Assembly (NCBI GenBank): GCA_963702705.1 | Contig: CAVPDR010000006.1 | Location: forward strand, 124,001 to 188,000 | Source of the DNA: VRUE01 sp963702705 | GTDB taxonomy: Bacteria; Actinomycetota; Thermoleophilia; Solirubrobacterales; 70-9 | Length of the DNA stretch: 64,000 nucleotides | Reading direction: 5' to 3' | Shown: positions 16,495-25,353 of the stretch, piece after piece | Position numbering within the stretch: position 1 is the first letter of the stretch | How the letters are laid out: every line of letters starts with the position of its first letter | The notes under the pieces: generated by a model | Databases searched by the model: none | What the model saw: only the letters and a program-made list of their open reading frames with translations | What the model was told of the DNA's origin: nothing | Made by a program: the position numbers and the translations under genes

Positions 16495-17031
16495 GTGGGC
16501 GAATTGGGGAAGCGTGCAGGTTTAGGCAACTCGCGCGAGCTATCGGCTTGGTGGCCGCTGCTCCTCGTGGCGGTGGCGGCGGTGCTGCTCATGGGCGCCG
16601 GCTGTGGCTCTGGCGACCGTGCCGAAACGCAGAACTCGGTCGAAATGCACGAGATGCGGGAAGTCCGGCGCCAGCGGGCACAGCGCCACGCCGCGGTTCG
16701 CCGGGCTCATGCGCACGCCCGCCGGGAAGCGGCGCGGCGCCGTGCGCGGCACGTCAGGTACGAACACGAACGGCGGGCCCGGGAGCACCAGGCTCGGCTC
16801 GCGGAAGAACGGGCGGAAATCGAAGCCGCGGCAGAACGGAAAAAAGAAGAAGCCGAATCCAGCTGCGATCCGAACTACAGCGGGGCCTGCCTGAACCCGG
16901 CGGCGTCTGACTATGACTGCGAAGGCGGCAGCGGCAACGGCCCCTATTACACGGCAACCGTGACGGTCGTCGGCGAAGACCACTACGGCCTCGACGCCGA
17001 CGGCGACGGAACGGGCTGCGAGATCGAATGA
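16495..17031 (+). CDS. Excalibur-domain lipoprotein
   Basis: A secreted lipoprotein. The hydrophobic segment WPLLLVAVAAVLLMGAGC ends in a lipobox (Cys about residue 36). A long Arg/Ala/Glu-rich coiled-coil-like helix follows (residues 50-125, REVRRQRAQRHAAVRRAHAH and repeats), then a Cys-rich C-terminal domain CDPNYSGACLNPAASDYDCE with LDADGDGTGCE. The D-x-D-x-D-G-x-G-C end is the Excalibur calcium-binding signature. The start is a GTG at 16495, preceded by GGGAGGGG as a strong ribosome-binding site. The domain is extracellular and probably binds Ca2+; its role is unknown. Confidence 0.78.
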   Translation: MGELGKRAGLGNSRELSAWWPLLLVAVAAVLLMGAGCGSGDRAETQNSVEMHEMREVRRQRAQRHAAVRRAHAHARREAARRRARHVRYEHERRAREHQARLAEERAEIEAAAERKKEEAESSCDPNYSGACLNPAASDYDCEGGSGNGPYYTATVTVVGEDHYGLDADGDGTGCEIE

Positions 17032-17106
17032 CCTGACGCGCGGATTCTGCCGATTCGCACCCGGCAGGGGGGAGAGTTTTCATCGCCGTGCCCTTAAGGG
17101 GGCCTG

Positions 17107-17820
17107 ATGCTTCCACAGCGGCGAGAGATTGCGAGCCTGGTCGTCTGCGAGGACGACGCGACCACGCTCGAGCTGCTCTGCGACCACCTCGTCGCCGACG
17201 GGTTCGGGGTGCTGCCGGCGCCGAGCGCTTCCGACGCCCTGCGGCTCTGCCGCTTCAACCATCCCGACCTGCTGCTGCTCGACCTGACCCTGCCCGACGC
17301 CTCCGGGCTCGACGTGCTGCGTGAGATCCGCGAGGCCGACGGCGTCACCTCCCGCTTCGATCCCGGCCTGCCGGTGATCGTCCTCACCGGCCGCGGCGCC
17401 GACGCCGACCGCGTCCGTGGCCTCGACTTCGGTGCGGACGACTACCTGGTGAAGCCGGTCTTCCTGCCCGAGCTGCGGGCGCGGATCGGGGCCGTGTTGC
17501 GGCGCGGCCTCGGACCTCGCCAGGGTCCCTGCCGGGCGGGGGAGATCGTCGTCGACCCGGCCCGGCGCAAGGCCTGGGTGGGCGAGCGCGAGGTGCCGCT
17601 CTCGAACAAGGAGTTCGGCCTGCTGCGGGTGCTGGCCGGCGACCCCTCGCGCGTCTTCGCCAAGCGGGAACTGCTCGAGGCGGTCTGGGGGTACCGCAGC
17701 CCCGCGCGCACCCGCACCCTGGACTCCCACGCCAGCCGCCTGCGGCGCAAACTCGACCCCGAGCACGGGCGCTATGTCGTCAACTGCTGGGGCTATGGCT
17801 ACAGGCTGATCGACGGATGA
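17107..17820 (+). CDS. OmpR/PhoB-type response regulator
   Basis: Receiver domain with VVCEDDATTLELLCDHLV (acidic pocket), phospho-acceptor Asp in LLLLDLTLPDASG, Thr in VIVLTGRG and Lys in DDYLVKPVF. A winged-helix DNA-binding domain follows (residues 140-237: VPLSNKEFGLLRVLA; RTLDSHASRLRRKL; YVVNCWGYGYRL). It is the first gene of a tightly packed module. Its stop overlaps the following kinase start as ATGA, so kinase, regulator and Tad assembly proteins are expressed together. It is the likely regulator of the Tad operon or of matrix/adhesion functions. Confidence 0.9.
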   Translation: MLPQRREIASLVVCEDDATTLELLCDHLVADGFGVLPAPSASDALRLCRFNHPDLLLLDLTLPDASGLDVLREIREADGVTSRFDPGLPVIVLTGRGADADRVRGLDFGADDYLVKPVFLPELRARIGAVLRRGLGPRQGPCRAGEIVVDPARRKAWVGEREVPLSNKEFGLLRVLAGDPSRVFAKRELLEAVWGYRSPARTRTLDSHASRLRRKLDPEHGRYVVNCWGYGYRLIDG

Positions 17821-18542
17821 TCGAGCCGGGACAGATCGTCGCCGGCTGGCCGTTGGTGCTCTCGATGGCGGCAACCGTCGCCGCCCAGGGGCTGCGGGCG
17901 GGCAGGCGGCGCAGCGCGCTCAACCAGGCCCTGCACGAGCTGCGGCGGCCGCTGCAGGCGGTGGCCCTCGCCGTCGGCCCGCGGCCCGCGATCTCAGGAG
18001 GCGGCGAGGAAGCGATCGAGATGGCTGCGGTGGCACTGGAGCGGCTGGACCGGGAGATCAACGGCGGCCCGCCGCCAGCGCCCTGGGGCTCGATCGACGG
18101 TTGCTCGCTGGCCCAGTCGGCGGTGGGGCGCTGGCAGGCGCGGGCGAGGCTTGCCGAGGGATCGCTGACGCTGCGCTGGAACGCAGGCTCGGTGACCGTC
18201 AGCGGCGATCGCTGCGCGCTTGCCCAAGCGCTCGACAACCTGATCGTCAACGCGATCGAGCATGGCGGGCCGACGATCGTGGTCGCGGCGCGGCTGCGCG
18301 AAGGCCGCCTGCGGATAGCCGTCGTCGACTCCGGCCGGGCCAACCGGCCGCGACGGCGGCGGGGCAGCCCGGCGGAGGTGGTCGCGCGGCTCGCCGGGCG
18401 CAATCGCCACGGCCACGGCCTCGAGGTCGTGCGGCGCATCGCCGCCGCTCACGGCGGTCATTTCGCCCTGCGCCGAGCCGAAGCCGGCTCGCTGGCCGTG
18501 CTCGAGCTGCCGCTGGTCGAAGTCGGCGAGAGAGTCGGATGA
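17817..18542 (+). CDS. Short membrane-anchored histidine kinase
   Basis: A 241-residue kinase with one N-terminal hydrophobic segment (VAGWPLVLSMAATVAAQGL). An H-box HELRRPLQAVALAV carries the phospho-acceptor His at about residue 42. The HATPase region has an N-box DNLIVNAIEHG, G1 IAVVDSG and G2 HGHGLEVVRRIAAAHGG. There is no extracellular sensor domain, so input may come through the membrane helix or a partner. It overlaps the preceding regulator and the following SAF-domain gene by four bases each (ATGA), which marks it as the cognate kinase of that regulator and part of the Tad module. Confidence 0.85.
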   Translation: MIEPGQIVAGWPLVLSMAATVAAQGLRAGRRRSALNQALHELRRPLQAVALAVGPRPAISGGGEEAIEMAAVALERLDREINGGPPPAPWGSIDGCSLAQSAVGRWQARARLAEGSLTLRWNAGSVTVSGDRCALAQALDNLIVNAIEHGGPTIVVAARLREGRLRIAVVDSGRANRPRRRRGSPAEVVARLAGRNRHGHGLEVVRRIAAAHGGHFALRRAEAGSLAVLELPLVEVGERVG

Positions 18543-19195
18543 GCCGGCGGGCGAGGGCTCTTGTCTTTCTGCTGCTCGCGCTGGTTGCCGCGGCTGTGGC
18601 GGCGGGGATCGCCGACGGCTATGGATCGAGTGTCGCCCGCGGCTACGGACCGCTGCGCCCCGTTGTGGTCGCAACCCGCGGACTGGATGCCGGCAAGGCG
18701 CTCCTGCCCGAGCGGGTAGCCGGTGCGCTGGACGTGCGACGGGTGCCGGAGCGGTTCGTGCCGCCCGGTGCGCTGAGCAGGCCGGAGGATGCGCTGGGCC
18801 TCGCGCCCGTTTCCGCTGTTGCGGCCGGCTCATACCTGCTGGCCGACGGTCTTCGGCCGCCCGGTCGGCGCCGCGCGACAGGACCGACGCTGGGCTCTCG
18901 CCGGCATCCGGTCGAGATCGCCGTCACCGGCGCCGAGGCGCTGCTCGCCGCCGGTGCCGCGCCACGCGGAACGAAGGTGGATGTGGTGGTGACGAACGAA
19001 CCGACCGGGGTGGGTCCGGGGCGGACCTACGTCGCCGCTGCCGCCGTGCCCCTCCTCGCCCTCGGACCCGGTGCCGATGGTTCCGGCCCAGGCAGCACCT
19101 CGGCGGCGACCCTGGGCCTGACCAGGACCCAGGCGCTGCGCCTGATTGCCGCCGAAAGCTTCGCCCGCAAGCTGACCCTGCTGCCGGAGGGCTGA
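18539..19195 (+). CDS. SAF-domain protein, CpaB/RcpC-like Tad pilus component
   Basis: The N-terminal TM anchor LVFLLLALVAAAVAAGIADG is followed by an SAF domain: VVVATRGLDAGKALLPERVA and DVRRVPERFVPPGALSRPED match the 'V-x-V-A-x-x-x-L-x-x-G ... R-x-V-P' core. The remainder (KVDVVVTNEPTGVGPGRTYV) resembles the RcpC/CpaB C-terminal beta domain. CpaB proteins assist Flp pilus assembly at the outer face of the membrane. The ATG at 18539 overlaps the kinase stop. The next gene (TadA ATPase) starts at the base after this stop. Confidence 0.8.
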   Translation: MSRRARALVFLLLALVAAAVAAGIADGYGSSVARGYGPLRPVVVATRGLDAGKALLPERVAGALDVRRVPERFVPPGALSRPEDALGLAPVSAVAAGSYLLADGLRPPGRRRATGPTLGSRRHPVEIAVTGAEALLAAGAAPRGTKVDVVVTNEPTGVGPGRTYVAAAAVPLLALGPGADGSGPGSTSAATLGLTRTQALRLIAAESFARKLTLLPEG

Positions 19196-20341
19196 GTGGT
19201 GGGGGCGAGGGAGCGCCATCTCGAGGCGCTGGCCGGCTCCTTGCGAATGCGCCTGATCGAGCGGCGGCGCAGCGAGGCGGCGGCGGGCCGCGTTCCGGCC
19301 GCGGCGCTGGCCGACGAGGTCCGCGACCTGGTTGCCGACGAGGCTGCGCTCCTGCGCGACGAGGACCGGGCAGCGGTTGCGACCCGCATCGTCCGCGACA
19401 CGGTCGGCCTCGGCCCGCTCGAGGACCTGCTCGCCGATCCGCTGGTCGAGGAGGTGATGGTCAACGGGCCCGGCAGCGTCTACGTCGAGCGCAGCGGGCG
19501 GATCGAGCCCACCGGCGTCCGCTTCGGCGACGAGGAGGAGCTGCGCAACACGATCGAGCGCATCCTCGCGCCGCTCGGCCGGCGGATCGACGAGCTGAGC
19601 CCGATGGTCGACGCGCGCCTTGCCGACGGCTCGCGCGTGAACGTCGTGATCCCGCCGCTGGCGATCGACGGCCCGGCGCTCTCGATCCGCCGCTTCGGTG
19701 TCGATCGCCCCGACCCCGGCAAGCTGGTCGAGCTGGGCACGCTGAGCCCGGCCCAGTGCGAGCTGCTGGAAGGCGCCGTGGCCGGGCACAGCAGCGTCCT
19801 GATCAGCGGTGGCACCGGCTCTGGCAAGACGACGCTGCTCAACGCTCTGTCCAGCTTCATCGCTCCCGCTGAGCGGGTGGTGACGATCGAGGACGCCGCC
19901 GAGCTGCGCTTGCAACAGCCGCACGTGGTCCGGCTCGAGAGCCGCCCCGCCGGCGTCGAGGGCAGTGGCGAGGTGACCGTGCGCGACCTGTTGCGCAATG
20001 CCCTGCGGATGCGTCCCGACCGGATCGTGATCGGCGAGGTGCGTGGGGCCGAGGCGCTCGACCTGGTGACTGCGCTCAACACCGGCCACGACGGCGCCCT
20101 CTCGACCGTCCACGCCAACTCCCCCGCTGACGCGCTCAGCCGGCTGGAGACCCTGGCGCTGATGGCCGGCGTGGGTCTCCCGCACGCGGCGATCGCCGAG
20201 CAGGTCCAGCGCGGGATCGACCTCGTCGTCCACCTCGAGCGGGACCATGACGGTGCTCGCAGGGTGGTCGAGATCGCCGAGGTGGTTCGCGTCGCGGGGG
20301 CGACCGCGGTGCGTGCGCTGGACCGCCCGGCGGCGCGATGA
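19196..20341 (+). CDS. Tad/Flp pilus secretion ATPase TadA/CpaF
   Basis: Type II/IV secretion-family hexameric ATPase of 381 residues that powers Tad pilus assembly. The N-terminal domain has LEDLLADPLVEEVMVNGPG. Walker A is ISGGTGSGKTTLLNAL and the Asp box is VVTIEDAAELRL. Walker B is RMRPDRIVIGEVRGAEALDL and the His box is TGHDGALSTVHANSP. These are the four signatures of the CpaF family. The protein is cytoplasmic and membrane-associated through TadB/TadC. The GTG start at 19196 directly follows the SAF gene stop; the end overlaps tadB (ATGA). Confidence 0.93.
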   Translation: MVGARERHLEALAGSLRMRLIERRRSEAAAGRVPAAALADEVRDLVADEAALLRDEDRAAVATRIVRDTVGLGPLEDLLADPLVEEVMVNGPGSVYVERSGRIEPTGVRFGDEEELRNTIERILAPLGRRIDELSPMVDARLADGSRVNVVIPPLAIDGPALSIRRFGVDRPDPGKLVELGTLSPAQCELLEGAVAGHSSVLISGGTGSGKTTLLNALSSFIAPAERVVTIEDAAELRLQQPHVVRLESRPAGVEGSGEVTVRDLLRNALRMRPDRIVIGEVRGAEALDLVTALNTGHDGALSTVHANSPADALSRLETLALMAGVGLPHAAIAEQVQRGIDLVVHLERDHDGARRVVEIAEVVRVAGATAVRALDRPAAR

Positions 20342-21195
20342 CCGGTGGGCCGGGGCTGTTGCTGACGCTGGCCGGAGCGGCGGCCGGGGGTCTCGCCGCG
20401 CTCGGTGCGCGTGAGGCGGTGCTGGCGACCCCGGCCCTCGCCCGCTGGGTGGGCCTGGCGCTCGAGCCATTGAGCCGGGCCGGTCGGGAAGGCTACTCGC
20501 CGTCGGTCCGCGAGCGCCGCCGGCTCGCGGCGCTCGGTGCGGTGGCGGCGATTCTGGGCGGCTGGTTCCTCGCCGGGGCGACCGTGGCGCTTCCGCTCGC
20601 CGTCGCCGGACCGGCGCTTGCCGCGGCGGCGATCGACGCCCGGCGCAAGCGCTACCGGCGTACGGTCGAGCGCGCCCTGCCGGAGGTTGCGATCGCGGTT
20701 GCCGACTCGCTCAGCGCCGGGCGCTCGCTGCGAGCTTCCCTGCCCGCCGCGGCCGCGTCGCTCGACGGCCCGCCGGCGGTCGAGCTCGCCCGGCTCGGCG
20801 CTGAGCTCGACCTGGGCGCCGCGACCGGCGATGCGGTTGCGGCCTGGCGCCGGCGCATGCGCTCGCCCCGGGTTGACGCCTTCGCCGCCGCTCTGCTCAG
20901 CCAGCGCCTCGCCGGCGGCGACCTGGCCGGTTTGCTGCGGCGCTTCGCCGAGGGAGCGGCGGAGCGCGACAGGGTCGCCGAGGACGCCCGGGCGGCGACG
21001 TCGCAGGCGCGCTTCACGGGGCTGCTCGTCGTCGCAATGCCAGGAGGGGGCGCTCTCTTTGCCGAGCTGCTGCAGCCCGGTTTCTTCGCCAAGGTGCTCG
21101 GCGCTCCGGCTTCCGCGATGCTGCTCGTGCTCGCGGCGGCGCTCCAGCTCGTCGGTTTTTTCGCGATCAGGCGCCTCTCACGGGTGAGCGGATGA
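20338..21195 (+). CDS. Tad platform protein TadB-like (type II secretion F domain)
   Basis: A 285-residue inner-membrane platform protein. Hydrophobic segments lie at the N-terminus (LLLTLAGAAAGGLAALGA), around residues 65-95 (LGAVAAILGGWFLAGATVAL) and at the C-terminus (SAMLLVLAAALQLVGFFAIR). The cytoplasmic four-helix T2SSF domain lies between: ALPEVAIAVADSLSAGRSLR and DAFAAALLSQRLAGGDLAGL. The start overlaps the ATPase stop and the end overlaps the next gene start (ATGA each), so the ATPase and both platform proteins are translationally coupled. Confidence 0.87.
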   Translation: MTGGPGLLLTLAGAAAGGLAALGAREAVLATPALARWVGLALEPLSRAGREGYSPSVRERRRLAALGAVAAILGGWFLAGATVALPLAVAGPALAAAAIDARRKRYRRTVERALPEVAIAVADSLSAGRSLRASLPAAAASLDGPPAVELARLGAELDLGAATGDAVAAWRRRMRSPRVDAFAAALLSQRLAGGDLAGLLRRFAEGAAERDRVAEDARAATSQARFTGLLVVAMPGGGALFAELLQPGFFAKVLGAPASAMLLVLAAALQLVGFFAIRRLSRVSG

Positions 21196-22013
21196 CCCCC
21201 GCCGGCGCCTTCGCGGCACTCGCCATCCTGGCCGCTTGCGCGGGCGCCCGCGAGCTTTTCGCTGCGCGTGGTTCCGCCGGCGGACCGCCTCGGATCGGTC
21301 TCGACGAAGGCGGCCGGGCGGCGCGGACGGCGCTGCGCCTCGGCTTGCCCAAGCGCATCGCTCGTGCCGGGCTCGACGGCCGCCTTTCGCTCACCGCGGT
21401 GCTACTGGCGAAGTTGTCCTTCGCGGCAGTCGGCGCTCTCGCGGCACTTACCGCCCTGCCCGCCGCACCGGGGCGCATTGCCCTGCTCGTAGCGATCGGC
21501 ATCCCGGCGGCCGGCTTCGTCGTTCCCGACGCGCTGCTGGAGCGGCGGGCGCGCCTGCGTAGCCGCCGCCTGCTCGGCGCCCTCCCCGATGCTTTCGACC
21601 TGCTTGCGGTCGGCGCCGCCTCGGGCCGCAGCCCGGCCGCCGGCTTCGCCGAGCTGGCGCAATCCGAGGGGCCGCTTGCCGACGAGCTGCGGATGACCGT
21701 TGCCGAACTCTCCTGCGGCCGGCCCCTCGGCGAGGCGCTGGCCGGCCTTCGCGCCCGCGTCCCCGGCGGCGAGATCGCCGGCCTCTGCGCCGCGATCGAG
21801 CGCTCGCGTCGCTACGGCTCGCCCCTTGCCGGCCAGCTCCGCCGCCAGTCCACCGCCCTGCGCCGCGATCAGCGCCGCACTGTCGAGGAGCGTGCCGCCC
21901 GCGCCGCCCCAAAGATCCAGCTCGTCGTCGCCCTCGTGCTCGTTCCCTCGGTCCTTTTGATGATCGCCGCCGCCCTGATCGCCAACGCCGACGTGCTCCT
22001 GGGCAACTTCTGA
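21192..22013 (+). CDS. Tad platform protein TadC-like (type II secretion F domain)
   Basis: A 273-residue second platform protein. It has an N-terminal membrane segment, a hydrophobic hairpin (FAAVGALAALTALPAAPGRI and LLVAIGIPAAGFVVPDALL), the T2SSF core LLGALPDAFDLLAVGAASGR with ALAGLRARVPGGEIAGLCAA, and a C-terminal TM (IQLVVALVLVPSVLLMIAAA). It ends the Tad module. No Flp pilin, prepilin peptidase or TadE/F pseudopilin is found in the window, so those must lie elsewhere. The 133 bp after the stop contain two CAAATTGG repeats (22024 and 22053 regions) and no clear terminator. Confidence 0.87.
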   Translation: MTPAGAFAALAILAACAGARELFAARGSAGGPPRIGLDEGGRAARTALRLGLPKRIARAGLDGRLSLTAVLLAKLSFAAVGALAALTALPAAPGRIALLVAIGIPAAGFVVPDALLERRARLRSRRLLGALPDAFDLLAVGAASGRSPAAGFAELAQSEGPLADELRMTVAELSCGRPLGEALAGLRARVPGGEIAGLCAAIERSRRYGSPLAGQLRRQSTALRRDQRRTVEERAARAAPKIQLVVALVLVPSVLLMIAAALIANADVLLGNF

Positions 22014-22146
22014 CCCCAGATACCAAATTGGTGCGTTTAGGCACCGTTTGGGCACAAATTGGCAATTCCAAGCCCCGGCTTTGTGTGGTTGGCTAGCCGC
22101 CGGTCGCCCGTAAATCGACGGGCAAAGGATAGATCGGAGAGGGAAG

Positions 22147-24270
22147 ATGTCTGGTGGGGGACGACGTGTGACCATCTTGGTTGCGGTGTGCGTGGCTGCG
22201 CTTACCGCTGTGGCGGGTATGGGAATCGGCGGTGCGAATGCCGCGTCCCCCTGCGCGAAAATCCCCGCGGTCGCCAACGCGCGAACGACGACCAGCGCCG
22301 ATGGGTCGACCGTTCACGGCAGCGAATGCGCGGACCTGATCGTCGTGACTTCCCCCGCTGTGACGGAAGTGGTGGCTGGAGACGGCAACGACGTCATTTA
22401 CGCAAACCCCGACGTCGAAGTCGTCGAAGCGGGTGCCGGCGACGACATCATCCACGGTGACCTGCCCGAAGAGGGAGAAGCGGCGTCGGAAATCACGGCG
22501 CCGGTCTACGTGCCCGCCGCCCGTCCTAACGGCGGGTCGATGGCCACGGCGAGCATCACCGAAAAGAAATGCGAAGCGGGCAAATCCTGTTACGGCGGCG
22601 ACGGCAGCCAGGAACTGATCGGTAGCTCCGGCAACGACAAGATATTTGGCCAGCGCGGCAACGACATCCTCAAGGGCAACAGCGGCAATGACGAACTGTT
22701 CGGCGGTGTCGGCGACGAGAGCCTGATCTCCGGTGGCGCCGGCAACGATCTCCTCTCGGGGGGGCTTGGGACCGACCAGCTCAACGGCAATCAGGAAAGC
22801 GACCTGGTCCGCGGCGATGGCACGGTCGACACGATCGAAGACACCGGCGCGGAAGGCACCGACACGCTGAGCTTCGCCACCGCCGTTACGCCGGGCTTCC
22901 ACGGGGCCGTCGGCCCGGCCGGCTTCCCGGCCGACGCCGATGGCGAAGAGCGGGGTGTCAACGTGCACCTTGACGGGAGTGGATGCGAAGGGGAATTCGA
23001 GTCCTGCGATAACGACGCGCGCTACGGCGGTGGCCTCGACAACATCGCTGTTTCCGGCTTCGAGAACGTGATCGGCTCGCCTTTTGCCGACGTGATCGTC
23101 GGCTCCAGCGGTGAAAACAAGATCTACGGCGGAGGAGGCGCCGACGCGATCTACGGCAAGGGCGGCAACGACCAACTCTACGGTGGCGCCGACGGCGACT
23201 ACCTCAACGGGGAAGAAGGCACCGACACGGCAAACGGCGAAGCCGGTGCCGATAACTGCACCGCCGAGACCGCGGAAGACTGCGCGGGAAGCGCCGAAAG
23301 CGTCACCCAGCGCGACCGCAGCAAGATTGCCGCCGGCTTCATGGTCACGAACTTCCCCACCGGGCTCAACTGGTCGGAGGTCTACCTGACCGGCAGCACC
23401 GCGGCCGACCGGGTAAAAGCGAGCTACACGACCGAAGCCGGCACGGGATACGTCACCTTCACCACCGAAGCCGAATCGGCCCCCTTTGACACCAGCGCCA
23501 ACGGTGCCTCGAGCAATTGCACCTACGAAGCGGCGAAAGTCAAATGCACATTGCCGAAGCCCCTCGACGCGATCACCGTCGCCGGGGTTGGCGGCAACGA
23601 CAAGCTGACGCTGGAAGGCTTCCTGGAGACGACCACTCCGGTCCTGCTCGGCGGCGAAGGGGGCGACGAACTCGTTTCCGGCAACGGCACCGAAGACATG
23701 CTCGTCGACGGCAACGGCGCTGGCGACGATGTCCTCTCTGCCGCCAACTACGACGACGCCTTGATCAACAACGAGGGCAAAGACCGCCTCGAAGGGGGGC
23801 AGGGCAACGACCTGCTGCTCTCCGCCGTCAACTGCGAAGGGGACACTCTCGACGGGGCGAGGTCGAGCGAAGGCGATGGCGCCGACGTCAACAGCTCTTC
23901 CTGGGCCAAGTTGCCGGTCAGCGAAGGCTCGCAAGGTGTGGTGGCCAATCTCGAAGCAGGTTCCGCGGGGAACGCGGCGGGTCCGGCGTGCACGTCAGGG
24001 GAAACCGGGAAATTGCTGCGCATCGACGACCTTGAGGGCAGCACCGGCATCGACAAGCTCGTCGGCGATGAAGCCGACAACAACATCCTTGGACGCCTGA
24101 GCAGCGACGAACTTCTCGGGCAGGGGGGCAAGGACAACATCGAATCCGCCGAAGACGGCAAACACGACACCGTTGGCGGTGGCAGTCCTACGACCTCGCC
24201 CGGGGACACCTGTCGCTACGACGCCGGGCTCGACTCGATTACCGGCTGCGAGACCAAAAACGGCGTTTGA
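22147..24270 (+). CDS. Secreted RTX-like calcium-binding repeat protein
   Basis: A 707-residue exported protein with an N-terminal signal segment (VTILVAVCVAALTAVAGMGI). Blocks of hemolysin-type nonapeptide repeats are visible in at least four places: GDGNDVIYANPDVEVVEAGA, SGNDKIFGQRGNDILKGNSG, GGGGADAIYGKGGNDQLYGG and GGEGGDELVSGNGTEDML. These G-G-x-G-x-D-x-L/I-x repeats form Ca2+-binding beta-rolls. Between them lie segments without recognised domains. The start ATG has GAGAGGGAAG upstream. It is a likely surface or extracellular protein; there is no catalytic domain or type I secretion system nearby, and an N-terminal Sec signal suggests Sec export. Confidence 0.85.
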   Translation: MSGGGRRVTILVAVCVAALTAVAGMGIGGANAASPCAKIPAVANARTTTSADGSTVHGSECADLIVVTSPAVTEVVAGDGNDVIYANPDVEVVEAGAGDDIIHGDLPEEGEAASEITAPVYVPAARPNGGSMATASITEKKCEAGKSCYGGDGSQELIGSSGNDKIFGQRGNDILKGNSGNDELFGGVGDESLISGGAGNDLLSGGLGTDQLNGNQESDLVRGDGTVDTIEDTGAEGTDTLSFATAVTPGFHGAVGPAGFPADADGEERGVNVHLDGSGCEGEFESCDNDARYGGGLDNIAVSGFENVIGSPFADVIVGSSGENKIYGGGGADAIYGKGGNDQLYGGADGDYLNGEEGTDTANGEAGADNCTAETAEDCAGSAESVTQRDRSKIAAGFMVTNFPTGLNWSEVYLTGSTAADRVKASYTTEAGTGYVTFTTEAESAPFDTSANGASSNCTYEAAKVKCTLPKPLDAITVAGVGGNDKLTLEGFLETTTPVLLGGEGGDELVSGNGTEDMLVDGNGAGDDVLSAANYDDALINNEGKDRLEGGQGNDLLLSAVNCEGDTLDGARSSEGDGADVNSSSWAKLPVSEGSQGVVANLEAGSAGNAAGPACTSGETGKLLRIDDLEGSTGIDKLVGDEADNNILGRLSSDELLGQGGKDNIESAEDGKHDTVGGGSPTTSPGDTCRYDAGLDSITGCETKNGV

Positions 24271-24281
24271 GCAGGGCATGA

Positions 24282-24325
24282 CGGATCCAAGGGGCCGGCT
24301 GAGCGCTGCCGGCCCCTTGGATCCG
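24282..24325. terminator. 18-bp perfect hairpin after the RTX-like gene
   Basis: Arms 24282-24299 (CGGATCCAAGGGGCCGGC) and 24308-24325 are perfectly complementary around an 8-nt loop. It lies 12 bp after the RTX gene stop and 31 bp before the protease gene, so it probably ends the first transcript. No T-run is present. Confidence 0.7.
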
Positions 24326-24356
24326 CTTACGGCTGTGGGCTACCCTCAGATGACCG

Positions 24357-25334
24357 ATGGGTTGCCTCGATTCGCCGACTTTCGCGCGGCGCGGGTTTTG
24401 CCGGCTCCTGGGTCTGGTGATCTTTCCCGCGCTCCTCGCCCTTCCGGCTGCGGCCGGGGCGATGCCGCGCGCGAGCGTTTCGCTGTCGCCCGCACCAGCA
24501 GTCAACAGCGCCTTCGCCGGCGAAGGCGCGGCGGTCGCCCGGTACTGGACGCCGGCGCGGATGGGCGAAGCGCGGCCACTCGATCGGACCGTCAACCCTT
24601 TCGCCTCGGGCGGTTCCACGCGCCTCGGTAGATCTGCCAGCGCCAGTTTCGCCAGCGTCCCCAACACGACCCAGCCGCCCTTCACCGCGGTCGGGCGCGT
24701 CTTTCTCCGGGTCGGCAACTTCGACGGCTTCTGTTCGGGTACGGCAATCGACAGCCCCAGCCGCCGACTCGTCCTCACCGCCGGGCACTGCCTCTACAGC
24801 GTCCTGCCGGGCCACCGGCTTCCCACTTTCGCCCGCTTTTTTGACTTCGTGCCGGACTACTCGCACGGGCAGGCGCCGTTCGGCGAGTTCGTCGGCCGCA
24901 AGGCCTTTTTGCCGCAGCCGTGGCTGCGCCGTATCAACGAGAACTACGACCTGGCGGCAGTTCTGACCGAACCCACCGCCGCCGGCGTCAACCTCGCCGA
25001 CGCGGTTGGGGGCGGGATCCCGATCGCCACGGACAGGGCGCGCGACCAGGAATACCAGGTGTTCGGCTACCCGGGTGGGCCGGAGCGCAAGAACATGCAG
25101 GAGTGCGACGCCCGCTTCTCCGGCGACGACCGGCTCACCTACCCGCTCGGCGGGCCGCCCTCGCTCGGCGTCGCCTGTTACATGGGCGAGGGCGCGAGTG
25201 GCGGCCCCTGGCTGATCAACGGCGGCACCGAGGTCGGCGGCATAACCACCTACGGGCACATCAAGAACTTCAACCACACCTTTGGCCCGTATTTCTCCAG
25301 CCGCAACGTCGGCGCGCTGGTCAAGGGCCTCTAG
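24357..25334 (+). CDS. Secreted trypsin-like serine protease
   Basis: A 325-residue exported protein with a Sec signal (residues 15-35, LLGLVIFPALLALPAAAGAM). The chymotrypsin-fold triad is visible: His in LVLTAGHCLY, Asp in NENYDLAAVL and Ser in GEGASGGPWLI. GFCSGTAIDS precedes the His as in the family. A Cys in CDARFSG and another in VACYMGEG probably form the loop disulphide around the active site. A propeptide-like stretch (residues 36-100) precedes the catalytic domain. The gene is monocistronic between two hairpins and ends at a palindrome shared with the convergent membrane gene. Confidence 0.88.
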   Translation: MGCLDSPTFARRGFCRLLGLVIFPALLALPAAAGAMPRASVSLSPAPAVNSAFAGEGAAVARYWTPARMGEARPLDRTVNPFASGGSTRLGRSASASFASVPNTTQPPFTAVGRVFLRVGNFDGFCSGTAIDSPSRRLVLTAGHCLYSVLPGHRLPTFARFFDFVPDYSHGQAPFGEFVGRKAFLPQPWLRRINENYDLAAVLTEPTAAGVNLADAVGGGIPIATDRARDQEYQVFGYPGGPERKNMQECDARFSGDDRLTYPLGGPPSLGVACYMGEGASGGPWLINGGTEVGGITTYGHIKNFNHTFGPYFSSRNVGALVKGL

Positions 25335-25353
25335 GAGGGGGTAGCCCTCCTAG
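25331..25353. terminator. Compact bidirectional terminator hairpin
   Basis: Arms CTAGGAGGG (25331-25339) and CCCTCCTAG (25345-25353) enclose a 5-nt loop. The TAG of the protease (25332-25334) and the mirrored TAG of the convergent gene (25350-25352) occupy equivalent positions in the two arms. Confidence 0.65.
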
